DNA of 64,000 nt from Porphyromonas sp. oral taxon 278 str. W7784. GTDB lineage: Bacteria; Bacteroidota; Bacteroidia; Bacteroidales; Porphyromonadaceae. A program made the position numbers and the translations under genes. Under the pieces are notes generated by a model, which saw only the letters and a list, made by a program, of their open reading frames with translations, was not told where the DNA came from and did not search any database. Positions within the stretch are counted from its first letter, which is position 1. Each line of letters begins with the position of its first letter. Shown piece after piece: positions 24,353 through 33,076 of this stretch. The stretch lies in the NCBI RefSeq assembly GCF_000467855.2, contig NZ_KI259222.1, forward strand, positions 7,110-71,109, given 5' to 3'.

Positions 24353-26110
24353 TTAGTTTTTAGCTCGTTGGGAAATCAATTCTTCCGCTCTAGCTTCTTG
24401 GCGACGGAACTCTTCGCTCTCGAACTCTGAGTAGTTCATCTGCTTGAAGACATTGATCAGCTCCTTGAAGTACTCGGACACTTCGACGAAGCCCTCGAAG
24501 GAGAAGTTCATACAGCAGACCTGCATCACACGGCTAACCATGTACTCCTGACGCTTCAGTGAGCAGTTGCAGTCGATCGGGTCAAAGGCATCCTGCTGAC
24601 AGATGACGAAGTCGATCAGCTCAGACTTCCAGAAGGTGACGTGGTAGTCCAAAGGTACCCCATCATCACCAAGGATGTTGATCTGCTCAGCGATTTCCTT
24701 GCCTCGGATGAGCCATTGCTTCATCTGATTGACCTTGTCGATCCAGCCCGATCCGATGTGATCACCTACGTAGTCTTGGAACTCTGGATACTCCAGATAC
24801 TTCGAATAGCTATCGATAGGGTTGACGGCTGGGTAGCGCTTACGGTCAGCGCGCTCCTGCTCTAGGGCGTAGAAGCAGCGAGCTACCTTCTTAGTATTCT
24901 CCGTGACAGGCTCCTTGAGGTTACCCCCTGCAGGAGAAACCGTCCCGATGAATGTAACGGAACCAGTGGCACCATTCTTCAGATGGACAAAACCGGCACG
25001 TGCATAGAAGTTCGCCACGATAGCAGAGAGGTCCATTGGGAAGGCATCAGGGCCTGGAAGTTCTTCAAGACGGTTCGACATCTCACGTAGAGCCTGAGCC
25101 CAACGGGAAGTAGAGTCGGCCATCAATAGCACCTTGAGCCCCATGCTTCGGTAGTATTCAGCGATGGTCATCGCTGTATAGACCGAGGCTTCACGTGCTG
25201 CCACAGGCATGTTAGAGGTATTAGCGATGATGATCGTACGCTCCATCAGAGGGCGACCGGTATTAGGGTCAAGGAGTTCTGGGAATTCCTTGAAGACTTC
25301 TACTACCTCATTCGCACGCTCACCACAGGCAGCGATGATCACGATATCAGCCTCTGCCTGCTTACTGATCGCATGCTGGAGGACCGTCTTCCCTGTACCG
25401 AAGGGACCAGGGATAAAGCCTGTCCCCCCCTCGACAATGGGATTCATCGTATCGATCATACGTACTCCCGTCTCTAGGAGCTTATGAGGACGTGGCTTAT
25501 CAGCATAGCAAGTGATCGGGCGCTTGACGGGCCACTTCTGCTTCATGGTGATAGCATGCTCCTGACCATCCTGATCGACGAGGATCGCAATGGTATCCTT
25601 GACGGTGTACTTACCTTCACCCTCGAGGCTCTTGATGGTGTAGATCCCGTCCATAGTGAAGGGGACCATGATCTTGATCGGCTGGAAGTTCTCCTCGACC
25701 TGACCGAGCCAAGAGCCAGCAGTGACACGATCACCGACCTGGGCAAGAGGCTTGAAATCCCAGAGTTTGTCGCCATCGAGCGGGTAGGTATAGGTACCTC
25801 GGCTGAGGAAGACCCCTTCCATCTTGTCGAGGTCATTCTGAAGTCCGTCATAGTTCTTGGAGAGCATCCCTGGACCTAGCGTGACTTCGAGCATGTGTCC
25901 TTCGAAGGTCACGGGGTCACCGATACGCATCCCACGCGTGGATTCGAAGACCTGAGCATAGGCATTCTTCCCACTGACTCGTATGACTTCACTCATCAGA
26001 GGGACTCCCCCGACGGTGATATAGCATATCTCATTCTGAGCGACAGGGCCGTCTGCCTCGATAGTCACGAGGTTGGCGACGATACCTTTTACACTACCTT
26101 TTGTTGCCAT
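24353..26110 (-). CDS. ntpA: V-type ATPase catalytic subunit A
   Basis: A 585-residue catalytic subunit. The P-loop GPFGTGKT (near residue 235) follows MIDTMNPIVEGGTGFIP. The GER motif (ACGERANEVVEVFKEFPEL) carries the catalytic Glu, and MADSTSRWAQALREMSNRLEELPGPDAFPMDLS is the Walker-B region. It includes the A-type extra (non-homologous) domain between about 110 and 190, which F-type beta subunits lack. It hydrolyses ATP to drive the rotor, or makes ATP in reverse. It precedes ntpB by 9 bases and follows the DUF2764 gene by 95 bases. Confidence 0.97.
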   Translation of the reverse strand: MATKGSVKGIVANLVTIEADGPVAQNEICYITVGGVPLMSEVIRVSGKNAYAQVFESTRGMRIGDPVTFEGHMLEVTLGPGMLSKNYDGLQNDLDKMEGVFLSRGTYTYPLDGDKLWDFKPLAQVGDRVTAGSWLGQVEENFQPIKIMVPFTMDGIYTIKSLEGEGKYTVKDTIAILVDQDGQEHAITMKQKWPVKRPITCYADKPRPHKLLETGVRMIDTMNPIVEGGTGFIPGPFGTGKTVLQHAISKQAEADIVIIAACGERANEVVEVFKEFPELLDPNTGRPLMERTIIIANTSNMPVAAREASVYTAMTIAEYYRSMGLKVLLMADSTSRWAQALREMSNRLEELPGPDAFPMDLSAIVANFYARAGFVHLKNGATGSVTFIGTVSPAGGNLKEPVTENTKKVARCFYALEQERADRKRYPAVNPIDSYSKYLEYPEFQDYVGDHIGSGWIDKVNQMKQWLIRGKEIAEQINILGDDGVPLDYHVTFWKSELIDFVICQQDAFDPIDCNCSLKRQEYMVSRVMQVCCMNFSFEGFVEVSEYFKELINVFKQMNYSEFESEEFRRQEARAEELISQRAKN

Positions 26111-26205
26111 GTATCCCTTATTATTTGGCGCACCACCTCCCTACGTGATGGAGGGTGTGCGTGTACGGTTGAATTTCTGTGTATTCTTTGTGTGGAGAGG
26201 AGGAG

Positions 26206-27180
26206 CTAGCGCTTCTGAGCCTTCTTGAATTCCTGCAGGACGTTAGCGCTCTCACCCTTGAGTGAGAGGACGATCTTACGGAAGGTGGCTTCACCTGTCT
26301 TCTCATCCAGCTGTGACCAGCGCTCGAGGATGGAGAGACGTAGGTAATAGCAGAGCACATTGTCTATATCGAAGATGCGGACGAAGGTCCAATCATCCAT
26401 CCATTGCCACTTCAGCAGGTCAATCAGACGCTCACGACGGGCTATATCTCGCTCTTCTGCGATCTGAATGACCTTAGGAAGATAGGGTAGATGCTCGCCA
26501 AGATCGAAGTCTTTAGCCTTCGAATGAAGGAGATGTTGCTCTACTTCGCCCTCACCGACGATGTATCTCGAGGCATCCCAGCCCAGTCGACGACAGGTGA
26601 AGACGGCAAGGATATTGCGGATGTTCTTGTTCAAGCTGAACCATTCTCGGAGGAAGTCACTCCCTACTGCGCCTACTGAGTCGTAGTAATAGCCGGTAAG
26701 CAGGTCTTCGAGAAGTAAGCGATCAGCCCCGATCTCTTCGAAGCGAGAGGGACGCTGATCGGACTCTTCGACGAAGTCTGTAGCCACAGCCTTGCGGTAA
26801 AAGAGATCGTAGACAAAGCGAACGATATAGGCGGGAAGTTCCTTCACACGAGGAGACTTCTTCCCAGCGTCTGCTGCTCTAGCGACTTGCTGAAGAAGGC
26901 TTACGAAGAGCTCTTCTCTCGTGGGCTCCGTCTCTACAGGCCCGTAGGAGATCTCCTGAGATTCTTCCTCGATTTCTACCGGAGTGAGGCGCCCTTCGGC
27001 GATCCAGCCGAGGACTTCCTTATTGAGAGGCTCCAGGCGGAGTATCTCTAGGTAGGAGCGATCTCGCTTAGTCAGGATGGGTAACAGCTCTTCATAGAAA
27101 GCCTCTGTAGAGAAAGGAGGCTTGGGGGTATCCACCGTGACGTTCGGCAGTCCTGATACCAGAGCGTAGTACTTAGCCAT
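26206..27180 (-). CDS. DUF2764 family protein of the V-ATPase operon (putative subunit C-like)
   Basis: A 324-residue cytoplasmic protein starting MAKYYALVSGLPNVTVDTPKPPFSTEAFYEELLP, as in DUF2764 proteins. This family is found in Bacteroidetes V-ATPase operons at the place where other bacteria have subunit C (NtpC). It is largely helical and acidic. No recognisable C or F subunit exists elsewhere in this operon, so it may act as a stalk (C-like) subunit (inference). It lies 34 bases after ntpE and 95 bases before ntpA. Confidence 0.85.
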   Translation of the reverse strand: MAKYYALVSGLPNVTVDTPKPPFSTEAFYEELLPILTKRDRSYLEILRLEPLNKEVLGWIAEGRLTPVEIEEESQEISYGPVETEPTREELFVSLLQQVARAADAGKKSPRVKELPAYIVRFVYDLFYRKAVATDFVEESDQRPSRFEEIGADRLLLEDLLTGYYYDSVGAVGSDFLREWFSLNKNIRNILAVFTCRRLGWDASRYIVGEGEVEQHLLHSKAKDFDLGEHLPYLPKVIQIAEERDIARRERLIDLLKWQWMDDWTFVRIFDIDNVLCYYLRLSILERWSQLDEKTGEATFRKIVLSLKGESANVLQEFKKAQKR

Positions 27181-27214
27181 GTGTGCTCTACATTATATAC
27201 TAATCTGTTCAGGA

Positions 27215-27805
27215 CTAGAAGAGCATCTTGGTCATCTCTGGACGGAGGAAACTCTTAAATAGTTCGATAAACTCGGATTCGCCGAACTGAACCTTGAAGC
27301 TCCCATCTTGTGGAGCGATCGTGAAGTCAGTAGGTTTGCCTGCCACTGAGCGGATAGAGACGCCACGCTCTAGGAGAGCCTTAGCGTTGGCAGCGAAGTA
27401 GGAGCGCAGACCTTCGGCATCGCCCGTCGAGATCTCAATGCCACGATTGAGATCAAAGCCCTCTGCGAGCTTGAGGATGAACTTCTGGATGAAGGTCTGA
27501 TCAGCGGTGAGCGCCTGGACATTAGCCCGAGCTATGTCGCCCTGGATCTGATCAGCGATGCTGCTCTTCAGTGAATCGATGAGTTGGGAGGTGTAGAGCC
27601 GTAGCTCTGATTCGGTGTTTTTCTTGAGTTCGCTAGCGCGACGTTCGGCGGTCTTGACGATCTCGTCAGCTCGGCTGGCAGCCTCAGCTTCGATCTTCTT
27701 GGCTTTTGCTTCGGCCTCGGCTATGAGGCGATCTGCTTCGGCTTGGCCTTGTTGGACCCCTTCTTTGTAGATCTTCTCGGTCAGTTCTTGAATTTTTGCA
27801 TCCAT
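27215..27805 (-). CDS. ntpE: V-type ATPase subunit E (peripheral stalk)
   Basis: A 196-residue peripheral-stalk subunit. The N-terminal 90 residues form a long alanine/glutamate/lysine-rich helix (QGQAEADRLIAEAEAKAKKIEAEAASRADEIVKTAERRASELKKNTE), as in E subunits. The C-terminal globular domain ends in GSFKVQFGESEFIELFKSFLRPEMTKMLF. It is the first gene of the operon E, DUF2764, A, B, peptidase-like, D, I, K. A subunit G is not visible; E may pair with an unrecognised partner. The promoter at 27868-27897 lies 63 bases upstream. Confidence 0.92.
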   Translation of the reverse strand: MDAKIQELTEKIYKEGVQQGQAEADRLIAEAEAKAKKIEAEAASRADEIVKTAERRASELKKNTESELRLYTSQLIDSLKSSIADQIQGDIARANVQALTADQTFIQKFILKLAEGFDLNRGIEISTGDAEGLRSYFAANAKALLERGVSIRSVAGKPTDFTIAPQDGSFKVQFGESEFIELFKSFLRPEMTKMLF

Positions 27806-27867
27806 ATCTGATTGTATTTGCTTTGTCTACGATGCAGTGGGAGAAGAGTTACTCACCCGTGCGGAAG

Positions 27868-27897
27868 CAAAGATAAGCAATTTATCCATACGACAAA
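27868..27897 (-). promoter_or_regulatory. Promoter of the V-ATPase operon (TTTG - 18 - TATCTTTG)
   Basis: The minus strand reads TTTG at 27897-27894 and TATCTTTG at 27875-27868 with 18 bases between, matching the Bacteroidetes -33/-7 consensus (TTTG...TAnnTTTG). It gives a leader of about 55 bases before ntpE. Confidence 0.75.
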
Positions 27898-28030
27898 GAG
27901 TGTAAAGCCAAGGTAAAAAAACAAGTAATTCTAGACTCCATCTCAGGATAAAAAGAAGCGAAGAATAGGAGATCACGCTCCCCCTTACAGGGACATCCCG
28001 AGCACCTATCAAAGAGCCGAATCTCCCATA

Positions 28031-30763
28031 TCAAATCACCCCTCTCTGCTCTAGTGCTACCTTCACCGTATCTACCGTCACTATATCCGTCGTAGTGATA
28101 CGATAGGGGGTAAGACCATACTTGCCAAGGAGCTGATCTTTCAGTGCATCACGAGCCTTTTGATCAGCATGTCCTCGGTGGTATCTCCAGCCATCGACCT
28201 CGATCGTAAGTAGAGGTTGTCGTGTCAATGCATTATAGACGAGGAAGTCTACATGTGCCAGTGGGCTCAAAGCAAATGCTCGCTCCTCCTCAGTGAGCAG
28301 ATCCCAGCCGGCGATCAACTTGGAGAGCGGGTAATGTGCTACTACAGCTCGGTGGCACCCACCGAGCTGATCGAGTGCCTTAAGAAGCGTATCATAGACG
28401 AGCTGCTCCGACAGATGGTCCATCGACTGATGATGCCTGGCCTGATATGCTAGGCGCTCTGCGGTATACTGCCGGTAGAGCAGATCGAAGACTGAATGAA
28501 GAAGGCTCTCCTTCACCTCGAAGTTGTGGTAGCGGATGTAGGCGATGAGCTGGGCTAGATTTGATTCCTGAGGGATGTCATTGCCTGTCGTGACGAGATA
28601 GAGATGCTTCTTCGCTCGGGAGATAGCTACGTTGAGTAGGTTAGGATCATCGGAGAAGGTCGTCGGAGTATTATTCACCGTGCTCATGATGATCGTGTCA
28701 CACTCTCGTCCTTGATACTTATGTACAGTGCTGGCGATCTCTTTCCCCAGCACCTTATTTATTTCCTCTGCCTGCTCTTTGTAGGGAGTGATGATCCCGA
28801 CACTACCCATATCCTCCTCGGCTAATAGTTCAGGCATGACCTCCTGAGCGATGACGTCGATCTCACGCTGATTGAGAAGGCCTCGCGCATGATTGCCTTT
28901 CACCGTCCGGATGACCTGCAGTGCCCTACCCGCTCCAGTATCAGTCGTCATCGTGACAAGCTCTCCGTCATAGAACTGCTCATTGCAAAAGCCGATGATC
29001 TCTGGGTGACAGCGGTAGTGCTCTCTGAGAAGCGTGGAGGGAGCATCTCTGAAGACTCCGGCACAAGACTGTAAGAAGCTATGCGTGGATGCTCGATAGC
29101 AGTCGGCTACCTGATAGCTATCCTCGATACTCTGTAGTACGAGCAGGTCTTCTCTAGTGACCACATTGGGGAGCTGCTTATCGTCACCGACGATGACTGC
29201 ATTCGTAGCGCAGGAGAGCGCTAAGGCACCCGTCTTGATATCTACCTGCGAAGCCTCGTCCATGATCACGTAGTCAAAGACCCGAGCAGGGCTGATACAG
29301 TTGCGAGCAGAGTATGTCGTACTCAGCACTACGGGATATTCGCTTAGGAAGGCTTTGCTTCTCGTCTTGAGTTCTTTGATCTTGAAGATCTCCCTTACCT
29401 GCCCAGAGAAGCGCTGAGCCATCACATGCTTGAGGATCTGTAGCGAAGAAGAGGTCAGTGTACGGACCTGCTCTGCTAGATTCATTTCTTCGAGCGCCTT
29501 CGTCTCCCGATGAAGCTCCTCCTTCAGCATAGTTTCAGCTGCTTGATAATAGGCTTGCTCTAGCACCGTGATGATATCTGATAGTTCTCCTCGGAGGAAC
29601 TTCAGGGCATGCCAGCCCAGAGTGAACGACCAGCGCAGGCGAAACCAGAAGCTCAGTTGCTTGCCCTGCTCCAGCCAGCTTCGACACTGGTAGAGGAGCT
29701 TCATGATCTTATCCGCATGCCGGTGGATGAGCCAGCCTGTATCCTGACTCGAAGGGCGCTGGAGTAGTTCATTATATTTCTTCTCCCTCAGCAGAGTATC
29801 CAGGTCCGATAGGAGCCTAGCCTTCGCCGTCTGATGACCGAATCCACGCTCCACACGCTGAAGCGCCTCATGAGCCCGCCGCTGGATCGGCTTAGCATCC
29901 TTCAGTAGCCACGAAGACATATCGGGATAATCCTCCTCCTGCTGGGCGATGAAGGCCTCCTTATTCTTGACACTTCCCAGCTGAGCTACTAGGAAGCCCA
30001 GCCCCTCACGCTGGAGCTTCTCGGCGACATTCTCTACCGCCGAATTATTGTTCGATACGATGAGGACGGTCTTCCCTGCTATGAGAAGGTTCGAGATGAT
30101 ATTGAGGATCGTCTGCGTCTTCCCTGTACCTGGAGGCCCTTGGATGATACTTACCTGATGGGTCAGCGCATGCTCTACGGCCTGCTTCTGACTAGCATTG
30201 CACCCGAAGGGATAGTAGATCTGACTAGGCTGTCGATAGACACGAAGCTTGGTAGCGTCACCAAGATACTGGGCTAGTGGTACATTATCTCGGCAGACAT
30301 CCAGTTGCTCGTACTGCATACTGAGGATATTCTTCCCCGCTTCTACTTCTATCCCAGTCTCCACTGCGAGCTTCTTGAGGTAGCTCCACAGTGATCCCCC
30401 CGTCTCATCTATTGGCGTACGGGTGATATAGACCTGCTTACCCTCGATGAACTTCACACGACCCTTGGTGTCGGTGAGACGATAGTACGTGTACCGATCG
30501 TCTGAGAAGCGAAGGAGCTCCTGCACATCGGAGAAGCGCACATTGCGGACATACAGCCCCCGACCACCTAAGTCGATCGTCTCAGGTCTATTCAAGTAGA
30601 CCAGGCGCTCCGGATGATAGTGGAAGACACGTGGTGAAGTAGAGAAGCACACCTCCCAATATCCCCGAGCATCATGCTTGATCGAAGCGATCTGCTCCGT
30701 GATAAACATCTGCCTACTATCTTTATTCTTCAAGTCGATGATCAAGCACTGCCTTGAATCCAT
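28031..30763 (-). CDS. Superfamily 1 (UPF1-like) helicase with C-terminal nuclease-like domain
   Basis: A 910-residue protein. The N-terminal 185 residues are an unrecognised mixed alpha/beta region. The SF1 helicase core starts at CNASQKQAVEHAL (Q motif), Walker A GPPGTGKT is at 209-216, motif Ia is VLIVSNNNSAVENV, Walker B is DYVIMDEASQVD, and motifs IV-VI are LLREHYRCHPEII, VGIITPYKEQA, VHKYQGREC and LNVAISRAKKHLYLV. The last 110 residues (HVDFLVYNALTRQPLLTIEVDGWRYHRG...LGKYGLTPYRITTTD) fit the D...E-V-D pattern of a Vsr/DUF559-type or REase_MTES_1575-type nuclease domain. Such fusions occur in repair and in anti-phage proteins; the role here is open. It has no clear operon partner. Confidence 0.83.
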   Translation of the reverse strand: MDSRQCLIIDLKNKDSRQMFITEQIASIKHDARGYWEVCFSTSPRVFHYHPERLVYLNRPETIDLGGRGLYVRNVRFSDVQELLRFSDDRYTYYRLTDTKGRVKFIEGKQVYITRTPIDETGGSLWSYLKKLAVETGIEVEAGKNILSMQYEQLDVCRDNVPLAQYLGDATKLRVYRQPSQIYYPFGCNASQKQAVEHALTHQVSIIQGPPGTGKTQTILNIISNLLIAGKTVLIVSNNNSAVENVAEKLQREGLGFLVAQLGSVKNKEAFIAQQEEDYPDMSSWLLKDAKPIQRRAHEALQRVERGFGHQTAKARLLSDLDTLLREKKYNELLQRPSSQDTGWLIHRHADKIMKLLYQCRSWLEQGKQLSFWFRLRWSFTLGWHALKFLRGELSDIITVLEQAYYQAAETMLKEELHRETKALEEMNLAEQVRTLTSSSLQILKHVMAQRFSGQVREIFKIKELKTRSKAFLSEYPVVLSTTYSARNCISPARVFDYVIMDEASQVDIKTGALALSCATNAVIVGDDKQLPNVVTREDLLVLQSIEDSYQVADCYRASTHSFLQSCAGVFRDAPSTLLREHYRCHPEIIGFCNEQFYDGELVTMTTDTGAGRALQVIRTVKGNHARGLLNQREIDVIAQEVMPELLAEEDMGSVGIITPYKEQAEEINKVLGKEIASTVHKYQGRECDTIIMSTVNNTPTTFSDDPNLLNVAISRAKKHLYLVTTGNDIPQESNLAQLIAYIRYHNFEVKESLLHSVFDLLYRQYTAERLAYQARHHQSMDHLSEQLVYDTLLKALDQLGGCHRAVVAHYPLSKLIAGWDLLTEEERAFALSPLAHVDFLVYNALTRQPLLTIEVDGWRYHRGHADQKARDALKDQLLGKYGLTPYRITTTDIVTVDTVKVALEQRGVI

Positions 30764-30870
30764 AGATCTACTCGCTACTCTAATTTATGGTGATTCTCCC
30801 CTTCCCCTAAGCACATACTTACCCGAGGTAATAGGCCCGTGCTCCACACAAAGGCCAAGAAAAGCAAGGG

Positions 30871-30878
30871 CAAAAATA
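30871..30878 (-). promoter_or_regulatory. Possible -7 box (TATTTTTG) upstream of the helicase gene
   Basis: The minus strand reads TATTTTTG, fitting TAnnTTTG, 108 bases before the helicase start. No -33 TTG at the right distance, so support is weak. Confidence 0.3.
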
Positions 30879-30930
30879 GGAAGAAAGCTGGAGGCAGATG
30901 CTAGCTAGGAGCTTCACTGCCTGTGAGGGG

Positions 30931-30972
30931 AAAAAAATTACCTGCCATCTCGGCTCGAGATGACAGGTAATT
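30931..30972 (-). terminator. Rho-independent terminator of the lptC/DUF21 operon
   Basis: A 17-bp stem with one mismatch (30936-30952 with 30956-30972), 3-base loop. On the minus strand it is followed by a run of Ts (complement of 30931-30937). It lies 60 bases beyond the stop at 31032. Confidence 0.88.
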
Positions 30973-31031
30973 ATGCTGGCCCTTACGGCAAGAGTCTCTT
31001 GGCTTGAGCCTCTACGAAGGAGGGCTGTAGC

Positions 31032-32285
31032 CTACTCCTCGGGGAGGAACATCTTCACTAGGACGATCTTCGTCGAAGTACTTCGGAGGATCTCAAAGCG
31101 AAGATCCCCGATCTCCAGCACTTGTCCCTGCGAGGGAATGCTGGGATGATGGTCGAGGATGAAGCCTGCGATCGTCATGAAATCCTCATCTTCGGGAAGG
31201 GCTAGACTGAACTTATCATTGATATCATCGATCTCCATGCGCCCGCTGAATATGAAGGTATGATCATCTATCTTCTTAGCCACTCGCTTCTGATGGTCAT
31301 GTTCGTCCTCGATATCCCCAAAGAGCTCTTCGACAATATCCTCCAGCGTGACCATACCTGCCGTACCGCCGAGCTCATCGATCACGATGGCGATGCTCTT
31401 CTTGCGCTGCATGAGGAGTTTCATCAGCGTGCTGGCGGGCATGCTCTCTGGGACAAAGAGCCCCGAGACAATGCGATGCTGCCAGTCCTTCCCCCGAAAC
31501 ATCTCGCTCGAGTGAATGTAGCCGACGACCTCGTCTATATTCTCCTTGTAGATGATGAGCTTAGAGAGCCCCGTGCGTACAAAGAGCGCTTCGAGATGAT
31601 CTAGGGTAGAGTCGTAGCTCGCACCGACGATCTCGTTGCGGGGGATCATGCAGTCACGTACCTGGAGTTCGGAGAAGGAGATGGCATTCTGGATGATCTT
31701 CACCTCCGTCTCAAGACCCGACGCTTGTCCATCATCGGAGCTGTGCGTGAGATAATACTCTAGGTCGACGGAAGAGAGCTGAGGGCGAAGAGCAACACTC
31801 TTGGTACGCTGCCCTGCGATGAAGAGGATGGCGCGCGTCACTAGCCCGATGAACCAAGCGAATGGGTACAGCAGGGCGTAGATCAAGAAGAGAACTCCCG
31901 AGAAGAAGTGCATCGTGCGGTTGGGATTAGCACGAAAAGTCACCTTCGGGAGGAACTCTCCGACGAAAAGTATCAGCAGGGTACTTAGCACCGACTGGGC
32001 AAGTAGGATGAGGACATCACTCTCACCGAAGACCAGTCTCAGCCAAGGCTCCATGAGGATGGCCATCAAGAGCCCGTAGATGACGAGTGCTACGTTATTG
32101 CCCAGCAGCATCGTCGTGATGAATTGATCTGGACGGGCGTAGAGGATACCAAGTATCTTGGCCGAGAGTCCGCCTCGATTTCGGTCCAGCTCTAGGCGAA
32201 GCTTATCCGAAGACAAGAAAGCAATCTCCATCCCCGAAAAAAATGCCGAGGCGATGAGACTGAGAAGGATATAGAAATAGATCAT
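31032..32285 (-). CDS. DUF21/CBS/CorC-domain membrane protein (hemolysin- or GldE-like)
   Basis: A 417-residue integral membrane protein. The N-terminal DUF21 (CNNM) domain, residues 1-180, holds four hydrophobic segments (FYILLSLIASAFFSGMEIAFLSSDKLRLEL is the signature). Two CBS motifs follow (about 200-315: VRDCMIPRNEIVGASYDSTLDHLEALFVRTGLSKLIIY and HRIVSGLFVPESMPASTLMKLLMQRKKSIAIVIDELGGTAGMVTLEDIVEELFGDI). A CorC/HlyC domain lies at the C-terminus (about 330-417). The family is linked to magnesium or cobalt efflux; Bacteroidetes homologues are called GldE. It lies 27 bases downstream of lptC and ends the operon. Confidence 0.92.
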   Translation of the reverse strand: MIYFYILLSLIASAFFSGMEIAFLSSDKLRLELDRNRGGLSAKILGILYARPDQFITTMLLGNNVALVIYGLLMAILMEPWLRLVFGESDVLILLAQSVLSTLLILFVGEFLPKVTFRANPNRTMHFFSGVLFLIYALLYPFAWFIGLVTRAILFIAGQRTKSVALRPQLSSVDLEYYLTHSSDDGQASGLETEVKIIQNAISFSELQVRDCMIPRNEIVGASYDSTLDHLEALFVRTGLSKLIIYKENIDEVVGYIHSSEMFRGKDWQHRIVSGLFVPESMPASTLMKLLMQRKKSIAIVIDELGGTAGMVTLEDIVEELFGDIEDEHDHQKRVAKKIDDHTFIFSGRMEIDDINDKFSLALPEDEDFMTIAGFILDHHPSIPSQGQVLEIGDLRFEILRSTSTKIVLVKMFLPEE

Positions 32286-32312
32286 CGTGAAGCGAGCACG
32301 TGGAGGACAAGA

Positions 32313-33056
32313 CTAGCGAGCGGGCGCCCTCCGCAGAGCGGTATCAGGCTTAGTCGCTGGTGCGCTAGCAGGAGAAGGTGAGGGAGATGCAGGGGGAGCG
32401 GAGGGCTTGTCTTCATCATAATCGAAAGCCCCCTTATTATCATAGATCTCGTACCAACTGAGATCGTCCTTGGCATTGAAGTGCGAACCTCGGAGTTCTT
32501 TCCCCTGAGTGAAGAAGTAGGTCGTATCGTTGGAGTAGAGACGACGCTCATCACGGAGCCAGAAGAGCTGACGTGTCTTCAGGCGCTGCCCGTCGGGGCC
32601 CTGTACTTGGACGTGACCAATGAGTTCCCATTCCTCCTTATCGGGACGGCGAATAGCCGAATCCGCCTTGATGAAGACTTGACTTCCCTGCTTCAGGTCA
32701 TAGGGACGAAGGAGGAGTCCACGAGGGAATACCCACTCGTTACGCTCTGGACGCTCATAGATCAGCAGTTCGGGCGCCGTCATGCGATAGCGGATCATCC
32801 CGGAGTCAGATATGAGCGTATTGAGCTGGAGCGTGCGAGCCGTGTAGAGAGAATCGGGATTGACGGCGAGGTTCTTTACCTCGACCTTCTTCTGCTCACA
32901 GGAATAGAGTCCGAGGAGAAGGGATACGACGAGCGCACCTACTCCATAGCGGGAGGCGCAGGAAAGGAAAGACCTCCGCAGCCAAGACGAAGTGTCCTGA
33001 CTGCGGAGGGCTTGTCCCCTCGCTCCTGCACTCAAGTGCGAAGGGAGATCAGACAT
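32313..33056 (-). CDS. lptC: LPS-export periplasmic protein LptC
   Basis: A 247-residue protein with one membrane segment (YGVGALVVSLLLGLYSC, about 38-54) followed by a periplasmic beta-jellyroll (TARTLQLNTLISDSGMIRYRMTAPELLIYERPERNEWVFPRGLLLRPYD..., GHVQVQGPDGQRLKTRQLFWLRDERRLYSNDTTYFFTQGKELRGSHFNAKDDLSWYEI). The pattern K-T-R-x-L-x-W and G-x-x-F-x-A-x-x-D-L is that of LptC. The Cys may be lipidated. A proline/alanine-rich tail follows (PSAPPASPSPSPASAPA). LptC hands LPS from the LptBFG transporter to LptA. LptF is encoded at 39117 in this window. It follows the TPR gene by 20 bases. Confidence 0.87.
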   Translation of the reverse strand: MSDLPSHLSAGARGQALRSQDTSSWLRRSFLSCASRYGVGALVVSLLLGLYSCEQKKVEVKNLAVNPDSLYTARTLQLNTLISDSGMIRYRMTAPELLIYERPERNEWVFPRGLLLRPYDLKQGSQVFIKADSAIRRPDKEEWELIGHVQVQGPDGQRLKTRQLFWLRDERRLYSNDTTYFFTQGKELRGSHFNAKDDLSWYEIYDNKGAFDYDEDKPSAPPASPSPSPASAPATKPDTALRRAPAR

Positions 33057-33076
33057 ATAGAGATGTCGTGGAGTGA

